From: Oscillospiraceae bacterium
GTDB lineage: Bacteria; Bacillota; Clostridia; Oscillospirales; Oscillospiraceae
Reading direction: 5' to 3'
Assembly: GCA_021201735.1 (NCBI GenBank)
Contig: JAJQEJ010000050.1
Coordinates: forward strand, 1 to 64,000
DNA length: 64,000 nt
In this document: piece after piece, positions 1 through 9,052 of the stretch
Numbering within the stretch: the first letter of the stretch is position 1
How the letters are laid out: the number at the start of each line of letters is the position of its first letter
Notes under the pieces: model-generated
Seen by the model: the letters and a program-made list of their open reading frames with translations, nothing else
Told to the model about the DNA's origin: nothing
The model's database searches: none
Made by a program: the position numbers and the translations under genes

Positions 1-1
1 C

Positions 2-178
2 CACCACCCTTTTTACCATCATATCTGCATAGCTATGTTTTGTCAATTTGCTCTAGTGAGTGGGCATTATCTTATGTTTTATCGGCATGAAGGCGATGGT
101 GTTGATGTTGTACGCGTTTTCTACGGAAGACGGGAGTATGTGAGAATTCTATTTGAAGAATTACCGGAGAAAATGTAA
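2..178 (+). CDS. C-terminal part of a ParE/RelE-type toxin (5' end outside window)
   Basis: An open frame runs in from the left edge and stops at TAA 176-178. Its last 37 residues, GHYLMFYRHEGDGVDVVRV followed by FYGRREYVRILFEELPEKM, match the usual C-terminus of ParE/RelE toxins (a YLMFYR-type strand followed by VVRV-YGRRxY). Such toxins inhibit gyrase or cleave mRNA and pair with an upstream antitoxin, which would lie outside the window. The residues before GHYLMF look less typical, so a frameshift upstream is possible. This is inference from motif shape only. Confidence 0.55.
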   Translation, partial: HHPFYHHICIAMFCQFALVSGHYLMFYRHEGDGVDVVRVFYGRREYVRILFEELPEKM

Positions 179-276
179 AATCGAATACCTATCACGCAAA
201 TGTCTAACCGAAAGGGCGGGCATTTTTTGAGAATTATCTGGCGCAAAAATCCGCAGAAATTCGGGTTATATTTTCC

Positions 277-305
277 TTGCATTTCAAAGTGCGGTACTAT
301 ATAAT
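277..305 (+). promoter_or_regulatory. Promoter of tRNA-Pro
   Basis: TTGCAT at 277-282 and a perfect TATAAT at 300-305 are separated by 17 bp. Transcription would start about 312, only two bases before the mature tRNA end. The nearness to the tRNA and the ideal spacing make this a convincing vegetative sigma-A promoter. Confidence 0.8.
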
Positions 306-313
306 TAAAAAAT

Positions 314-389
314 CCGGGTGTAGCGCAGTTGGTAGCGCGCCAGTTTTGGGAACTGGATGCCGCGAGTTCGAGTCTCGCCACTCGGACCA
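314..389 (+). tRNA. tRNA-Pro (anticodon UGG)
   Basis: A cloverleaf can be drawn. The acceptor CCGGGTG pairs with CACTCGG (one G-U), followed by discriminator A and an encoded CCA. The anticodon stem CCAGT/ACTGG encloses loop TTTGGGA, giving anticodon TGG (proline). The T arm is GCGAG-TTCGAGT-CTCGC. The 3' end of this gene is the insertion point of the ICE that follows. Confidence 0.95.
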
Positions 390-392
390 TGT

Positions 393-410
393 CGAATGTT
401 CATAACGACA
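393..410 (+). repeat. ICE left terminal inverted repeat
   Basis: CGAATGTTCATAACGACA, matched with one mismatch by the reverse complement of 33,804-33,821. It begins three bases after the tRNA-Pro CCA end. It is the likely arm of the recombination site used by the serine recombinase at 552-2243. Confidence 0.8.
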
Positions 411-425
411 CTGAACATCCGGCAC

Positions 426-459
426 AATAGGAGTAGTGAAAACTGCTCCTATTTTTTTA
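426..459 (+). terminator. Rho-independent terminator carried by the ICE, downstream of tRNA-Pro
   Basis: An AGGAGTAG stem with a short loop pairs with CTGCTCCT and is followed by a seven-T run. It lies inside the ICE left end, so it would replace the host tRNA terminator that the insertion moved to position 33,829. Confidence 0.85.
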
Positions 460-468
460 TGCCCTGGC

Positions 469-549
469 AGTTGCACCAATGGCACCCCTTCCACCAGCCA
501 AAAAGCCGCTGGCTTTTTGGGGTGTCAGTTGTGGACAAAACGTCCACAG
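469..549. repeat. Composite 80-bp repeat, copy A
   Basis: An AGTTGCACCA block, then GGCACCCCTTCCACCAGCC, a small A/T hairpin (CCAAAAAGC with GCTTTTTGG), GGGGTGTC and finally the 21-bp palindrome. Close copies lie at 29,852-29,931 and, more diverged, at 15,585-15,664. The GGCACCCC and GGGGTGTC parts are themselves an imperfect inverted repeat. It lies just after the stop codon of the recombinase gene. Confidence 0.75.
529..549. repeat. ICE 21-bp palindrome, copy 1 (imperfect)
   Basis: Left arm TTGTGGACA, spacer AAA, right arm CGTCCACAG. There are two mismatches to the consensus right arm. It is the leftmost copy and lies at the 3' end of the recombinase gene. Confidence 0.8.
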
Positions 550-551
550 GT

Positions 552-2288
<1,737 letters not shown>

Positions 2289-2337
2289 TTATACCTCTGT
2301 TCGCCGCCATTGTACAGGATGTCATTTGCTGAAAACC

Positions 2338-2502
2338 TTATAGTGATGGGGTTTTCTGCTGACTGTCATGGAGGATCAGCCGCGTGATTTTGTCCGCGAT
2401 ATGCTCCGCGCCGGGGGCCTCGCGGAAAACGGAATTGACGGTGTATTGTGTTCCCTTGATCTGATATTCGGATGGGCGGTTGTTTTCGTTGTTGTTTTGC
2501 AT
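2338..2502 (-). CDS. Small transposon protein, TnpW-like
   Basis: 54 residues, starting MQNNNENNRPSEYQIKGTQY and ending DSQQKTPSL. The core YQIKGTQYTVNSVFRE and IADKITRLI resembles the TnpW-type proteins that accompany serine recombinases in clostridial transposons. Their function is not established, and a role in recombination control is usually assumed. It lies upstream of the recombinase on the same strand. The AAAGGAGATTTGTC stretch before the ATG gives a good ribosome site. A related protein accompanies the second recombinase in the nested element (23,678-23,866). Confidence 0.75.
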   Translation of the reverse strand: MQNNNENNRPSEYQIKGTQYTVNSVFREAPGAEHIADKITRLILHDSQQKTPSL

Positions 2503-2523
2503 GACAAATCTCCTTTATATGAA

Positions 2524-2555
2524 CAACGGCCAGCACCGCGAAGTGCTGGCCGTTG
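2524..2555. terminator. Strong hairpin upstream of the TnpW-like gene
   Basis: CAACGGCCAGCAC and GTGCTGGCCGTTG form a 13-bp perfect stem with a six-base loop. On the minus strand it lies just before the TnpW ribosome site and has no T-run, so it could be an mRNA-stabilising or attenuating structure rather than a terminator. Confidence 0.5.
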
Positions 2556-2567
2556 GGGTGTTGGGAG

Positions 2568-2588
2568 TTGTGGACAAGATGTCCACAA
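2568..2588. repeat. ICE 21-bp palindrome, copy 2
   Basis: Arms are perfect and the spacer is AGA instead of AAA. Intergenic, upstream of the TnpW-like gene. Confidence 0.9.
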
Positions 2589-2705
2589 CTAGAGAGCGCT
2601 GCACCCTATGCGTTTGATCCATCTTTGAGAGTATAGACGGCAATTATCAAGCGCGGCGCTCCCCGATCTATGGAAACGATGACCGGAGCTTGTCCGGTCT
2701 ATCGG

Positions 2706-2734
2706 TTATTGGAGGGGGAACTCCCCTCTAATAA
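2706..2734. promoter_or_regulatory. Hairpin between sigma-like gene and TnpW
   Basis: TTATTGGAGGGG pairs with CCCCTCTAATAA around a short loop, just past the 3' end of the sigma-like gene. A terminator or processing role is possible. The rest of 2589-2766 shows nothing else I can name. Confidence 0.4.
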
Positions 2735-2766
2735 CTGTGTCACTTTGAAGCCCAAACCGGATGCGA

Positions 2767-3186
2767 TTATAGAGATTTTTTCAAATATTTTTTCATGCCA
2801 AGCAAACCTCTTTTGATCGCGGAGCGGACGGCGCTTTCGTCTACCCCCTCGGCCTTGGCAATCGCCTGACAGCTCATGCCGAGTATATAGTGCGCCTCGA
2901 TCCTCCGGCCCTGAGCTTCGGACAAGGAGTTGAGCGCCCAGCATAACCGGCAAATGGTCTGTCCATATTCCACAATTTCCTGGGGCGATGGAGCGGAGAA
3001 GCAGGCACTGGCCTCGATCCCATTGTCGGCGTCAAGGGTATAGTGTGCCTTGTTTCGATAGATGCGGCGGCGGTGGGCTTTCTCATACCGCTGGTCGGCC
3101 AGCAGTTCCTCCGCGATCTCGTCCGAAACTTCGATATATTCATCCTGTGTGTACCACGGGTAAAAGTCTTTGAGATTGATCGTCAT
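2767..3186 (-). CDS. Sigma-70 region-4-like regulator of the ICE
   Basis: 139 residues. The C-terminal half (LSEAQGRRIEAHYILGMSCQ, then AIAKAEGVDESAVRSAIKRG) is a sigma region 4 helix-turn-helix, as in short ECF-like or phage-type sigma factors. Small proteins of this kind are common next to clostridial ICE recombinases and are thought to control excision genes. I chose the ATG at 3186, which GGAGG precedes at seven bases, over an in-frame ATG upstream that lies in a hairpin. The gene is transcribed leftward toward TnpW and the recombinase. The XRE gene at 3566 is divergent, so the 380-bp gap probably holds the control region for both. Confidence 0.75.
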   Translation of the reverse strand: MTINLKDFYPWYTQDEYIEVSDEIAEELLADQRYEKAHRRRIYRNKAHYTLDADNGIEASACFSAPSPQEIVEYGQTICRLCWALNSLSEAQGRRIEAHYILGMSCQAIAKAEGVDESAVRSAIKRGLLGMKKYLKKSL

Positions 3187-3197
3187 TATAATAACCT

Positions 3198-3246
3198 CCA
3201 ACATGATTTTTTTGGGGATGCGAAAAATCATGTTGGAGCGGGGCGG
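3198..3246. promoter_or_regulatory. Hairpin next to the ribosome site of the sigma-like gene
   Basis: CCAACATGATTTTT and AAAAATCATGTTGG form a 14-bp arm inverted repeat. On the minus strand the 3' arm ends directly against the GGAGG of the sigma-like gene, so folding could limit ribosome access. Confidence 0.55.
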
Positions 3247-3471
3247 GGAACGACAGCCGGGTTGACTGGAGGGCTTGTCCCATAAACAGGACTGTTTTGG
3301 TAGATTTAACCTGCGTGTTTGGGTGCAACAGGTTTCACCTAATAAACCGCAAAAGCTCCATGATAGGCAGGGGCTTTTTTTGAGCGGCTACCTCCCGTTA
3401 GAACGTATATATGCTCTCCTTGTCATTTTTGCTGTCGGACATCGTGAACATACCTCTGCTTATATTGGCGT

Positions 3472-3499
3472 TTGACATATGACATGAGTTGCATATCTA
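3472..3499 (+). promoter_or_regulatory. Probable promoter of the XRE gene
   Basis: TTGACA at 3472-3477 and TATCTA at 3494-3499 with 16 bp between, about 65 bp before the XRE start. The remainder of the gap 3247-3471 contains no feature I can support. Confidence 0.5.
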
Positions 3500-3565
3500 G
3501 GTGAAAAGAATACTCATTATATTTCCTTTCCCTTTTCGGTAAACTAGGGGTAGAGGTGATACTCT

Positions 3566-3928
3566 ATGCACGATAACGTGACGGAGATGGGTGGAATCAT
3601 CCGGGCCGCTCGTGAAGCAAAGGGAATGACGCAGGCGGCGCTGTCCAAAGCTACGGGGATTGCCGTCCGCACCATCATCGACATTGAAAAAAACAAGCGG
3701 CATCCGACTTATGAAGTTTTTTATAAAATCATCCGCGCCCTTGACCTGTCGGCGGATCATATTTTCTGGCCGGAGAAAATTTCGCAAACACCGGAACAAG
3801 CGCAGTTAATCCGCGCAGTTCGATCCTGCTCCGATCAGGAGCAGGCGGTGTTTATGGAGCTTGCCTGGGCATACATCCGGGCGGTAACAAGAGAAAAAGG
3901 CGCAACAAAAAAAGCGGACGATTCCTAA
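3566..3928 (+). CDS. XRE-family helix-turn-helix repressor
   Basis: 120 residues. Residues 9-63 form a Cro/CI-type HTH (IIRAAREAKGMTQAALSKAT, then GIAVRTIIDIEKNKRHPT). The tail is a helical segment of unknown role. Such a regulator, divergent from the recombination genes, usually keeps an ICE silent, and here it is the only leftward-ICE gene on the plus strand. The ATG follows a GAGGTGATACTCT ribosome site. The stop codon lies inside the stem of its terminator. Confidence 0.85.
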   Translation: MHDNVTEMGGIIRAAREAKGMTQAALSKATGIAVRTIIDIEKNKRHPTYEVFYKIIRALDLSADHIFWPEKISQTPEQAQLIRAVRSCSDQEQAVFMELAWAYIRAVTREKGATKKADDS

Positions 3929-3941
3929 ACCGTCCGCTTTT
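3911..3941 (+). terminator. Terminator of the XRE gene
   Basis: AAAGCGGACG and CGTCCGCTTT flank a short loop containing the stop codon. The stem is followed by TTCG and partial T-run. The poly-A on the other side means it can also work leftward. Confidence 0.75.
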
Positions 3942-3961
3942 CGTTTGCCTGCTACCGTGAG

Positions 3962-3982
3962 TTGTGGACAAAATGTCCACAA
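3962..3982. repeat. ICE 21-bp palindrome, copy 3 (longest arms)
   Basis: Perfect copy with AAA spacer. Here the symmetry extends to 16-bp arms (CCGTGAG added outside the core). It stands between the XRE gene and the MATE gene, at the left edge of the cargo block. Confidence 0.95.
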
Positions 3983-4088
3983 CTCACGGGATAGCATACA
4001 GAAATACCTGCCGCAATACGGTTTTTTTCTTTTCCGCTTAAGCGGCTGGTTGCTTGAGCTTTCCAATATTAAAAATCATGTATTCCGA

Positions 4089-5483
4089 TTATGCGGCCTT
4101 TGGTGCTTTTATACTCTCAGCCCTTTTACGCAAAGAGCGGAACTCTTTATTAACCATCAAAATTGTCCATATAACAATGATCGCATCAATGGCGAATGAA
4201 CCGTAGTACACACCGGCAACTCCGAAAATGCGCGGGACGATCAACATGACCGGCACATAAAAGACGAATTGCCGCGCCATACCGATAATTGTGGCCGGCT
4301 TGCCTTTGTCAACGGCAGGGAAAAAGGTCATAGCCATGTAGATAAAGGACATTAACGGCAGTATCGCCATAAACACACGGAAAAAAGTAATCTGTGTGGC
4401 GGTAATAACCTGTTCCGTAATCATCAGCCCCAAAACGGATTGTGGGGCGATAAGGGTAATCAACCAAAGTGGGATCGTTAAGATCAATGCGGCAACAGAA
4501 AATACTTTATAGGATTGGATTGCTCTCTCATATTGATTGGCCCCGTAGTTGATGCCAATTGCAGGCGCGACCGCCCTCATTAAACCAAATATCGGTGTAA
4601 TCAAGAATTGGTAGAGCCGGTAGACAACGCCGTAAAAAGCTACATCAGCAGTAGTGCCAAAACGCGCCAACGCATTAAACACCACCAAAGACTGAACAAG
4701 ATTCATAATCAGCATCAAGGCAGAAGCAAGCCCCAATCTGGAGATATTGACGATCATTGCCTTATCTTTTCGGAAGGATAAAACCTTTGCTTCAAAGGTT
4801 GCCTTGCCCCTTGCGAAGTACGTCCATCCCAAAATGGAGTACACAAACATGCCGATGTTAGTTCCCCATGCAGCCCCTTCCACTCCCATGCCCAATTGAA
4901 CGATAAAGATATAATTCGCCAGAATATTGATGCCTAAACCCAATCCCATCATCCATGCAGCGGTTTTCATTTTTCCCTCGGCACGAATGATCATATTGGC
5001 CGCAAGGCCATAAATCCAAAACACGGAGCCAAAAACTGTTACTCTAAAATAGGCATTGCCCTGCACAAGCACTTCCCCTGTGCCACCCATAACGGAGATT
5101 AATTGTTTCGATAGGAGCAACCCGAATATCATAAAGGCAACTGTGGAAACAATGGTCATCATATTCACATTTCCCATTGCTTTTCTTTGGGTGTTCCGAT
5201 CATTCGCGCCCAGCGCGATGCTCAATGCGGAGCCTGCGCCGACACCGATCAGGGAGCCAAACGCCGTGCTAATCTGCGAGAGCGGATATGCCATCGACAC
5301 ACCGGCCATAGCCGCATCGCCAATATATCTGCCGACAAAAAAGGCATCCATCAAAGAATTTAGTCCATAAAACACCATTGCGATCACAGCAGGCCAGGAC
5401 AATTGAAACATTACCTTCCACATATTTTCATTGAGAATGAAATGCTTTTGCCGTTCTTTTGCGTCAAGCGATATTGTGCTCAT
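4089..5483 (-). CDS. MATE-family multidrug/metabolite exporter
   Basis: 464 residues with about twelve hydrophobic segments and the MATE repeat starts (FQLSWPAVIAMVFYGLNSLM near residue 30, YGLAANMIIRAEGKMKTAAW near 155, GIMRAVAPAIGINYGA-like segment near 300). Family members exchange Na+ or H+ for cationic compounds across the cytoplasmic membrane. It is the last gene of a leftward cluster feoA-feoB-feoC-MATE, 20 bp after feoC, so it is probably cotranscribed. Its substrate cannot be read from the sequence. The association with iron genes and a TetR regulator suggests a toxic or iron-related compound, which is inference only. AT-richer than the ICE transfer genes, consistent with separately acquired cargo. 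Confidence 0.88.
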   Translation of the reverse strand: MSTISLDAKERQKHFILNENMWKVMFQLSWPAVIAMVFYGLNSLMDAFFVGRYIGDAAMAGVSMAYPLSQISTAFGSLIGVGAGSALSIALGANDRNTQRKAMGNVNMMTIVSTVAFMIFGLLLSKQLISVMGGTGEVLVQGNAYFRVTVFGSVFWIYGLAANMIIRAEGKMKTAAWMMGLGLGINILANYIFIVQLGMGVEGAAWGTNIGMFVYSILGWTYFARGKATFEAKVLSFRKDKAMIVNISRLGLASALMLIMNLVQSLVVFNALARFGTTADVAFYGVVYRLYQFLITPIFGLMRAVAPAIGINYGANQYERAIQSYKVFSVAALILTIPLWLITLIAPQSVLGLMITEQVITATQITFFRVFMAILPLMSFIYMAMTFFPAVDKGKPATIIGMARQFVFYVPVMLIVPRIFGVAGVYYGSFAIDAIIVIWTILMVNKEFRSLRKRAESIKAPKAA

Positions 5484-5502
5484 TGTCTTATTACCCCATT
5501 TC

Positions 5503-5739
5503 TTAAATTAATTCCCATGTGAATAACTTGGGACTATTCGGATTACAGCCAATGCAACCGGCACAGTCTTTATTGCAGTTTCCCTGTTGCATACAGATTC
5601 GTTTCACGATACCCTGCCGCTCTAAGTTTTCCAATGCCGCGCCGATCATGGCGGTATCCGTCCCCAGCTCTGCGGCAAGGTCATCGAACGATAATGCGTC
5701 TTGATTATTCTCAATCAGCTTTAGCAATTTTGCTATCAT
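5503..5739 (-). CDS. feoC: FeoC-like winged-helix protein
   Basis: 78 residues. Residues 1-50 form a small winged helix (LSFDDLAAELGTDTAMIGAA). The tail has five cysteines in the pattern CMQQGNCNKDCAGCIGC, typical of FeoC-like proteins that may bind an Fe-S cluster and tune FeoB. It lies between feoB (9 bp upstream) and the MATE gene on the same strand. The gene symbol rests on context and domain shape. Confidence 0.75.
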   Translation of the reverse strand: MIAKLLKLIENNQDALSFDDLAAELGTDTAMIGAALENLERQGIVKRICMQQGNCNKDCAGCIGCNPNSPKLFTWELI

Positions 5740-5748
5740 AATGTTCTC

Positions 5749-7785
5749 CTAAAAAATCAAAAGCCCTACGCGGTATGCAATCGCGGCCATAAGCAACGCA
5801 ACCCCTATATAATAGGCCAATATCCGCACCGTCCATTTGATGGAATGGCTTTCCTGTGCTGTCGCTGCCAGCGTCATAATACAGGGGATATTGAACCAAA
5901 ACGCAAACAGGAACGCAAGGGCCTCCGCTTTGGAAATTGCGCCGACAATTGTGCCGCTAAGTGCCGCTGAATCAACGGATGCTTGACCCGATATGAAATT
6001 CCATACCCCGCCATCCATGTTGAACTCCAGCACGGAGGACAACACACCGAGCGAAGCCTCCTTGCCGATCCCGGAGGCGACAAAGGCCATAAATGTCTGC
6101 CAACGCAATCCGAACCACATTGTCACCGGCTCAATGAACATACCGATTCTGTAAATGATGCTGTGTGAAATATCCCCGTCCGCCGAATAGGACAACGCCC
6201 AAAAAACGATAAACACCAGCAATATCATTTTCAGTGCGCGGAAAAGCACATCGCCAACGCGATCCGCAACAAAGCGAAACAGGTTTTTGTACTTCGGTTT
6301 ATGGTATGGGGGCAGCTCCATGATCAGGCCGGTGCGGGTTTCTTCATCGACCAATTTTCTGCCGAATACTTTGGCAGTAATCATCATGTGCAAAAACGCC
6401 GTCAAAAACAGGGCGATCACAACCAAAACGGCACCGCTGCCGAAAAATGTAGTGCTGATCAAACCGACAACGCCCCATGAAGCGGCGCACGGCACAACCC
6501 ATGCAAGCGCCATTGTAAGTACACGCTGGCCCCAGGAATCAATTACCCGCGTTCCAGATACCCCGCCTATATTGCACCCAAAGCTGACCAGAAACGGCAT
6601 CATCGCTTTCCCTTGCAGCCCGAGCTTTGACATGGTGCTGTCGAAAACATATGAAATCCTCGCCATGTAGCCGATTTCCTCGATGAATCCAAATACAAGG
6701 CTGATCCCCAGCACAAAACTGGTCATGGATAAGGCAAAATAAATCGCTGTCAATATCCCGTCACATATGAGGGAAATCAACATGTTGGGAGCACCGATTG
6801 AGGTTAAAGCAGGCTCTATGATCGGCGTGAATAGAGCGGGGATATTGCTGAACAGCATCATGAACGGGGCTGCGATTACCAGCGCAGATACCAACCCCAA
6901 CAGCACGATTCCAATTGCAATTGGCTTGCCCCACCTTTTGCTGGTTGCGCAGCGGTCAAATTTGGTCATGGTTTGCCCACTGTCCCGATTGCTTTGAACG
7001 CAGCCTTGCAGCAAATTCCCAATCCACTCAAACTTGCTCTCGGCGGTAAGCAAATTGCCCTGTTTGCTATCTGCGGCTATTGCCTGCAATTCAGCTTTTT
7101 GGGCGGCTGTTATGTGTTCGCTGGCGATCTCCAATGCAGGCAGATCATTTTCCACTATCTTTGCCGCCAACCATGCCGCAGAATATTTTCCGATCCCATT
7201 GTCAGGTAGAGTGTTCAAAGCATGGATATAGCTGTCACCGACCACATCGCAATAAATCTTCTGCAATGCTTTTTCGTCAATATGGCTAATGTAGGTTTTT
7301 TCCGTAGCCAATGTTTCAAATAGAGAATCGTATTTTTTGCGTTCCGCAGCGACAAAGGGCAGAACGGGAACCCCCAGCTTGTTTTGCAAAGCATCATAGT
7401 CTATTGTTTTGCCCCGATCCGCAGCTATGTCCATCATGTTCAGCAGCAGGATCGCCGGAGTTTTCATGCCCACATAATCCGCAACCATATACAAGCTACG
7501 TTCCAATTGGGACGCATCCACAAGAATACACACCAAATCGGCTTTCCCGCTGGCGATATATTCGCGGGTAATGATCTCCTCCTCAGAGTTGGCAGACAAG
7601 CTGTAGCTGCCGGGCAAATCAACAACGCTAAATTTAATATCGTTGCTTGTAAAATACCCCTCCTTTTGTTCGACCGTTTTTCCCGGCCAGTTACCAACAT
7701 GCTGCCTGGAGCCGGTGAGGGCATTAAACAGCGTTGTCTTTCCTGAGTTGGGTTGACCTAGCAAGGCAATTGTTTTGCTATCCAC
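5749..7785 (-). CDS. feoB: Ferrous iron transporter FeoB
   Basis: 678 residues. The N-terminal G domain shows G1 GQPNSGKT (residues 10-17), G3 DLPGSYSL near 57 and the G4-type NMMD near 116. The Feo membrane core follows from about residue 290, with two Gate domains, then a tail of helices. FeoB moves Fe2+ into the cytoplasm under low-oxygen conditions, where ferrous iron is available. It overlaps feoA by one base (start 7785), so the two are translationally coupled. The length is normal and no lesion is visible. Presence on an ICE means the iron uptake system can move between hosts. Confidence 0.95.
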   Translation of the reverse strand: MDSKTIALLGQPNSGKTTLFNALTGSRQHVGNWPGKTVEQKEGYFTSNDIKFSVVDLPGSYSLSANSEEEIITREYIASGKADLVCILVDASQLERSLYMVADYVGMKTPAILLLNMMDIAADRGKTIDYDALQNKLGVPVLPFVAAERKKYDSLFETLATEKTYISHIDEKALQKIYCDVVGDSYIHALNTLPDNGIGKYSAAWLAAKIVENDLPALEIASEHITAAQKAELQAIAADSKQGNLLTAESKFEWIGNLLQGCVQSNRDSGQTMTKFDRCATSKRWGKPIAIGIVLLGLVSALVIAAPFMMLFSNIPALFTPIIEPALTSIGAPNMLISLICDGILTAIYFALSMTSFVLGISLVFGFIEEIGYMARISYVFDSTMSKLGLQGKAMMPFLVSFGCNIGGVSGTRVIDSWGQRVLTMALAWVVPCAASWGVVGLISTTFFGSGAVLVVIALFLTAFLHMMITAKVFGRKLVDEETRTGLIMELPPYHKPKYKNLFRFVADRVGDVLFRALKMILLVFIVFWALSYSADGDISHSIIYRIGMFIEPVTMWFGLRWQTFMAFVASGIGKEASLGVLSSVLEFNMDGGVWNFISGQASVDSAALSGTIVGAISKAEALAFLFAFWFNIPCIMTLAATAQESHSIKWTVRILAYYIGVALLMAAIAYRVGLLIF

Positions 7786-8012
7786 TATCCCTCAACCTCC
7801 AATGAAATATGTTCACATTCCCTGCTCCCCAGAGCAATCATCGTGTCCCGCGAAAACAACAGGACTGGCCGCTTTCGTTCGTTGCATATCATTTCTACCG
7901 AGCATCCAATTGTCAGGCCGATTGAAGTGATCCGGCCAATAAATCGGTTATCCCCCTCAATGGAAACGATACGTCCTTTCTGTCCAGCTTGAATTGCATT
8001 GAGCTGTGTCAT
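7785..8012 (-). CDS. feoA: FeoA-like SH3 protein of the Feo system
   Basis: 75 residues with a FeoA core (AIQAGQKGRIVSIEGDNRFI near the start, LTIGCSVEMICNERKRPVLL in the middle). FeoA proteins are small SH3-like partners needed for FeoB activity. First gene of the leftward feoABC-MATE cluster. The GAGGAATGTT stretch before ATG 8012 is the ribosome site. Confidence 0.9.
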   Translation of the reverse strand: MTQLNAIQAGQKGRIVSIEGDNRFIGRITSIGLTIGCSVEMICNERKRPVLLFSRDTMIALGSRECEHISLEVEG

Positions 8013-8049
8013 AACATTCCTCCTAATCGTTTTATATGTTAGCTTAAGT

Positions 8050-8071
8050 GAACATTCGGGGTAAAGTGTTC
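8050..8071. promoter_or_regulatory. Possible TetR operator before feoA
   Basis: GAACA at 8050-8054 and TGTTC at 8067-8071 are inverted around 12 bases. The same half-sites make up the paired operators before the neighbouring tetR gene, so the regulator may control both transcripts. The wider spacing here makes this tentative. Confidence 0.4.
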
Positions 8072-8090
8072 TCTTATCCCGAAAACCAAA

Positions 8091-8121
8091 CGAAGTTTTA
8101 GGGGGATGCCCTAAAACTTCG
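8091..8121 (-). terminator. Terminator after tetR
   Basis: CGAAGTTTTAGGG and CCCTAAAACTTCG form a 13-bp stem. On the minus strand it is followed by TTTGGTTTTC. It separates tetR from the feo transcript start. Confidence 0.7.
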
Positions 8122-8145
8122 ATGAATACTTATTTAGTTTTGAAC

Positions 8146-8763
8146 TTATAGTCCCAACACACATTTTAATCCGCCGTTAAAGAAAATGGAAAGGACTTGT
8201 GAACGCCGGATCGCTTCATCCTCTGGATAGTCATGTATAATTAGCTCAAACATAGATGAGAAGAAGCCGCTGGTTATCAAATGTAAATCTTGTTCATCTA
8301 CATTGCGTACAGGTAAGTTGTGATTTTTTAGATGCCTCCAAATTGCCATTGTGGACTGCACATCTTTCTCGACCATCGTATGTTGGAAACCACTATATTT
8401 AGTATCAGCAGAACAGGTCAACAATAACTTAAACGCATCAAAATACTTGTAGATGAAACGGATTCTTGATTCTGTTTGCTCGTCTGAAAATCCCCAAAAG
8501 GCATCTACTTCGTTTCGCTCCAATAATTCATATGCGCCCTTTAAGTCCTGTTCACAAATCAAATCATACTCCTGCAAAACAGGCTCAACAAAATAACTAA
8601 ACAATGCTTCTTTGTCCTTAAAGTGCTTATATATGGCGGAGGGTACGATGCCGACCTGTTTGGCTATCTTGCGGATGGATGCTTTTTCATATCCGCATGT
8701 CAGAAATTCATCCCTTGCAACTTTAACAATAAGAGCGAATGTTTCCGATTTATCTTTTGCCAT
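8146..8763 (-). CDS. TetR-family regulator of the cargo block
   Basis: 205 residues. The N-terminal HTH is IRKIAKQVGIVPSAIYKHFK (residues about 29-48). The ligand domain contains YKYFDAFKLLLTCSADTKY, a motif shared with the host TetR at 40,311-40,928 (EHFDAFKLVVSCSARTEY), so the two belong to one subfamily. The start at 8763 (MAKDKSETF) is preferred over an upstream in-frame extension because the extension would read through the promoter and the palindrome. Tandem operators overlap the promoter region, which suggests autoregulation. The probable targets are feoABC and the MATE gene just downstream. Confidence 0.88.
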   Translation of the reverse strand: MAKDKSETFALIVKVARDEFLTCGYEKASIRKIAKQVGIVPSAIYKHFKDKEALFSYFVEPVLQEYDLICEQDLKGAYELLERNEVDAFWGFSDEQTESRIRFIYKYFDAFKLLLTCSADTKYSGFQHTMVEKDVQSTMAIWRHLKNHNLPVRNVDEQDLHLITSGFFSSMFELIIHDYPEDEAIRRSQVLSIFFNGGLKCVLGL

Positions 8764-8821
8764 TATCCGTCCCCACTTATCAATACTTTTTTCCGTTCGG
8801 TAGGTATTGAGTAAAGTTGGT

Positions 8822-8847
8822 GAACACCGTTCTGGTGAACACTGTTC
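8822..8847 (-). promoter_or_regulatory. Tandem TetR operators
   Basis: Two 11-bp palindromes, GAACACCGTTC (8822-8832) and GAACACTGTTC (8837-8847), lie just downstream of the tetR -10 box on the minus strand, where bound repressor would block transcription. Confidence 0.75.
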
Positions 8848-8848
8848 T

Positions 8849-8877
8849 AGCTTATCACAAAAGCAATTGGTTGTCAA
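8849..8877 (-). promoter_or_regulatory. Promoter of tetR
   Basis: On the minus strand TTGACA (8877-8872) and TAAGCT (8854-8849) are separated by 17 bp and run directly into the tandem operators. Confidence 0.75.
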
Positions 8878-8994
8878 CGAGCCTACGTTATTTACTTTTC
8901 CCGCAAGCAGGGCTGGCGTATATACACCAGCGATTTTCCGGGCCGTCCGGCCTCGGAAAATCTGCTTGTTGGGGTTCCCCCAAACCCGTTGGAG

Positions 8995-9015
8995 TTGTGG
9001 ACAAAATGTCCACAA
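8995..9015. repeat. ICE 21-bp palindrome, copy 4
   Basis: Perfect arms, AAA spacer, flanked by GGAG and CTCC that extend the symmetry. It lies between the relaxase 3' end and tetR, at the right edge of the cargo block, mirroring copy 3 on the left edge. Confidence 0.95.
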
Positions 9016-9052
9016 CTCCGGCGCGGTGCGCCGATTGATGGCGGCAATGTCG

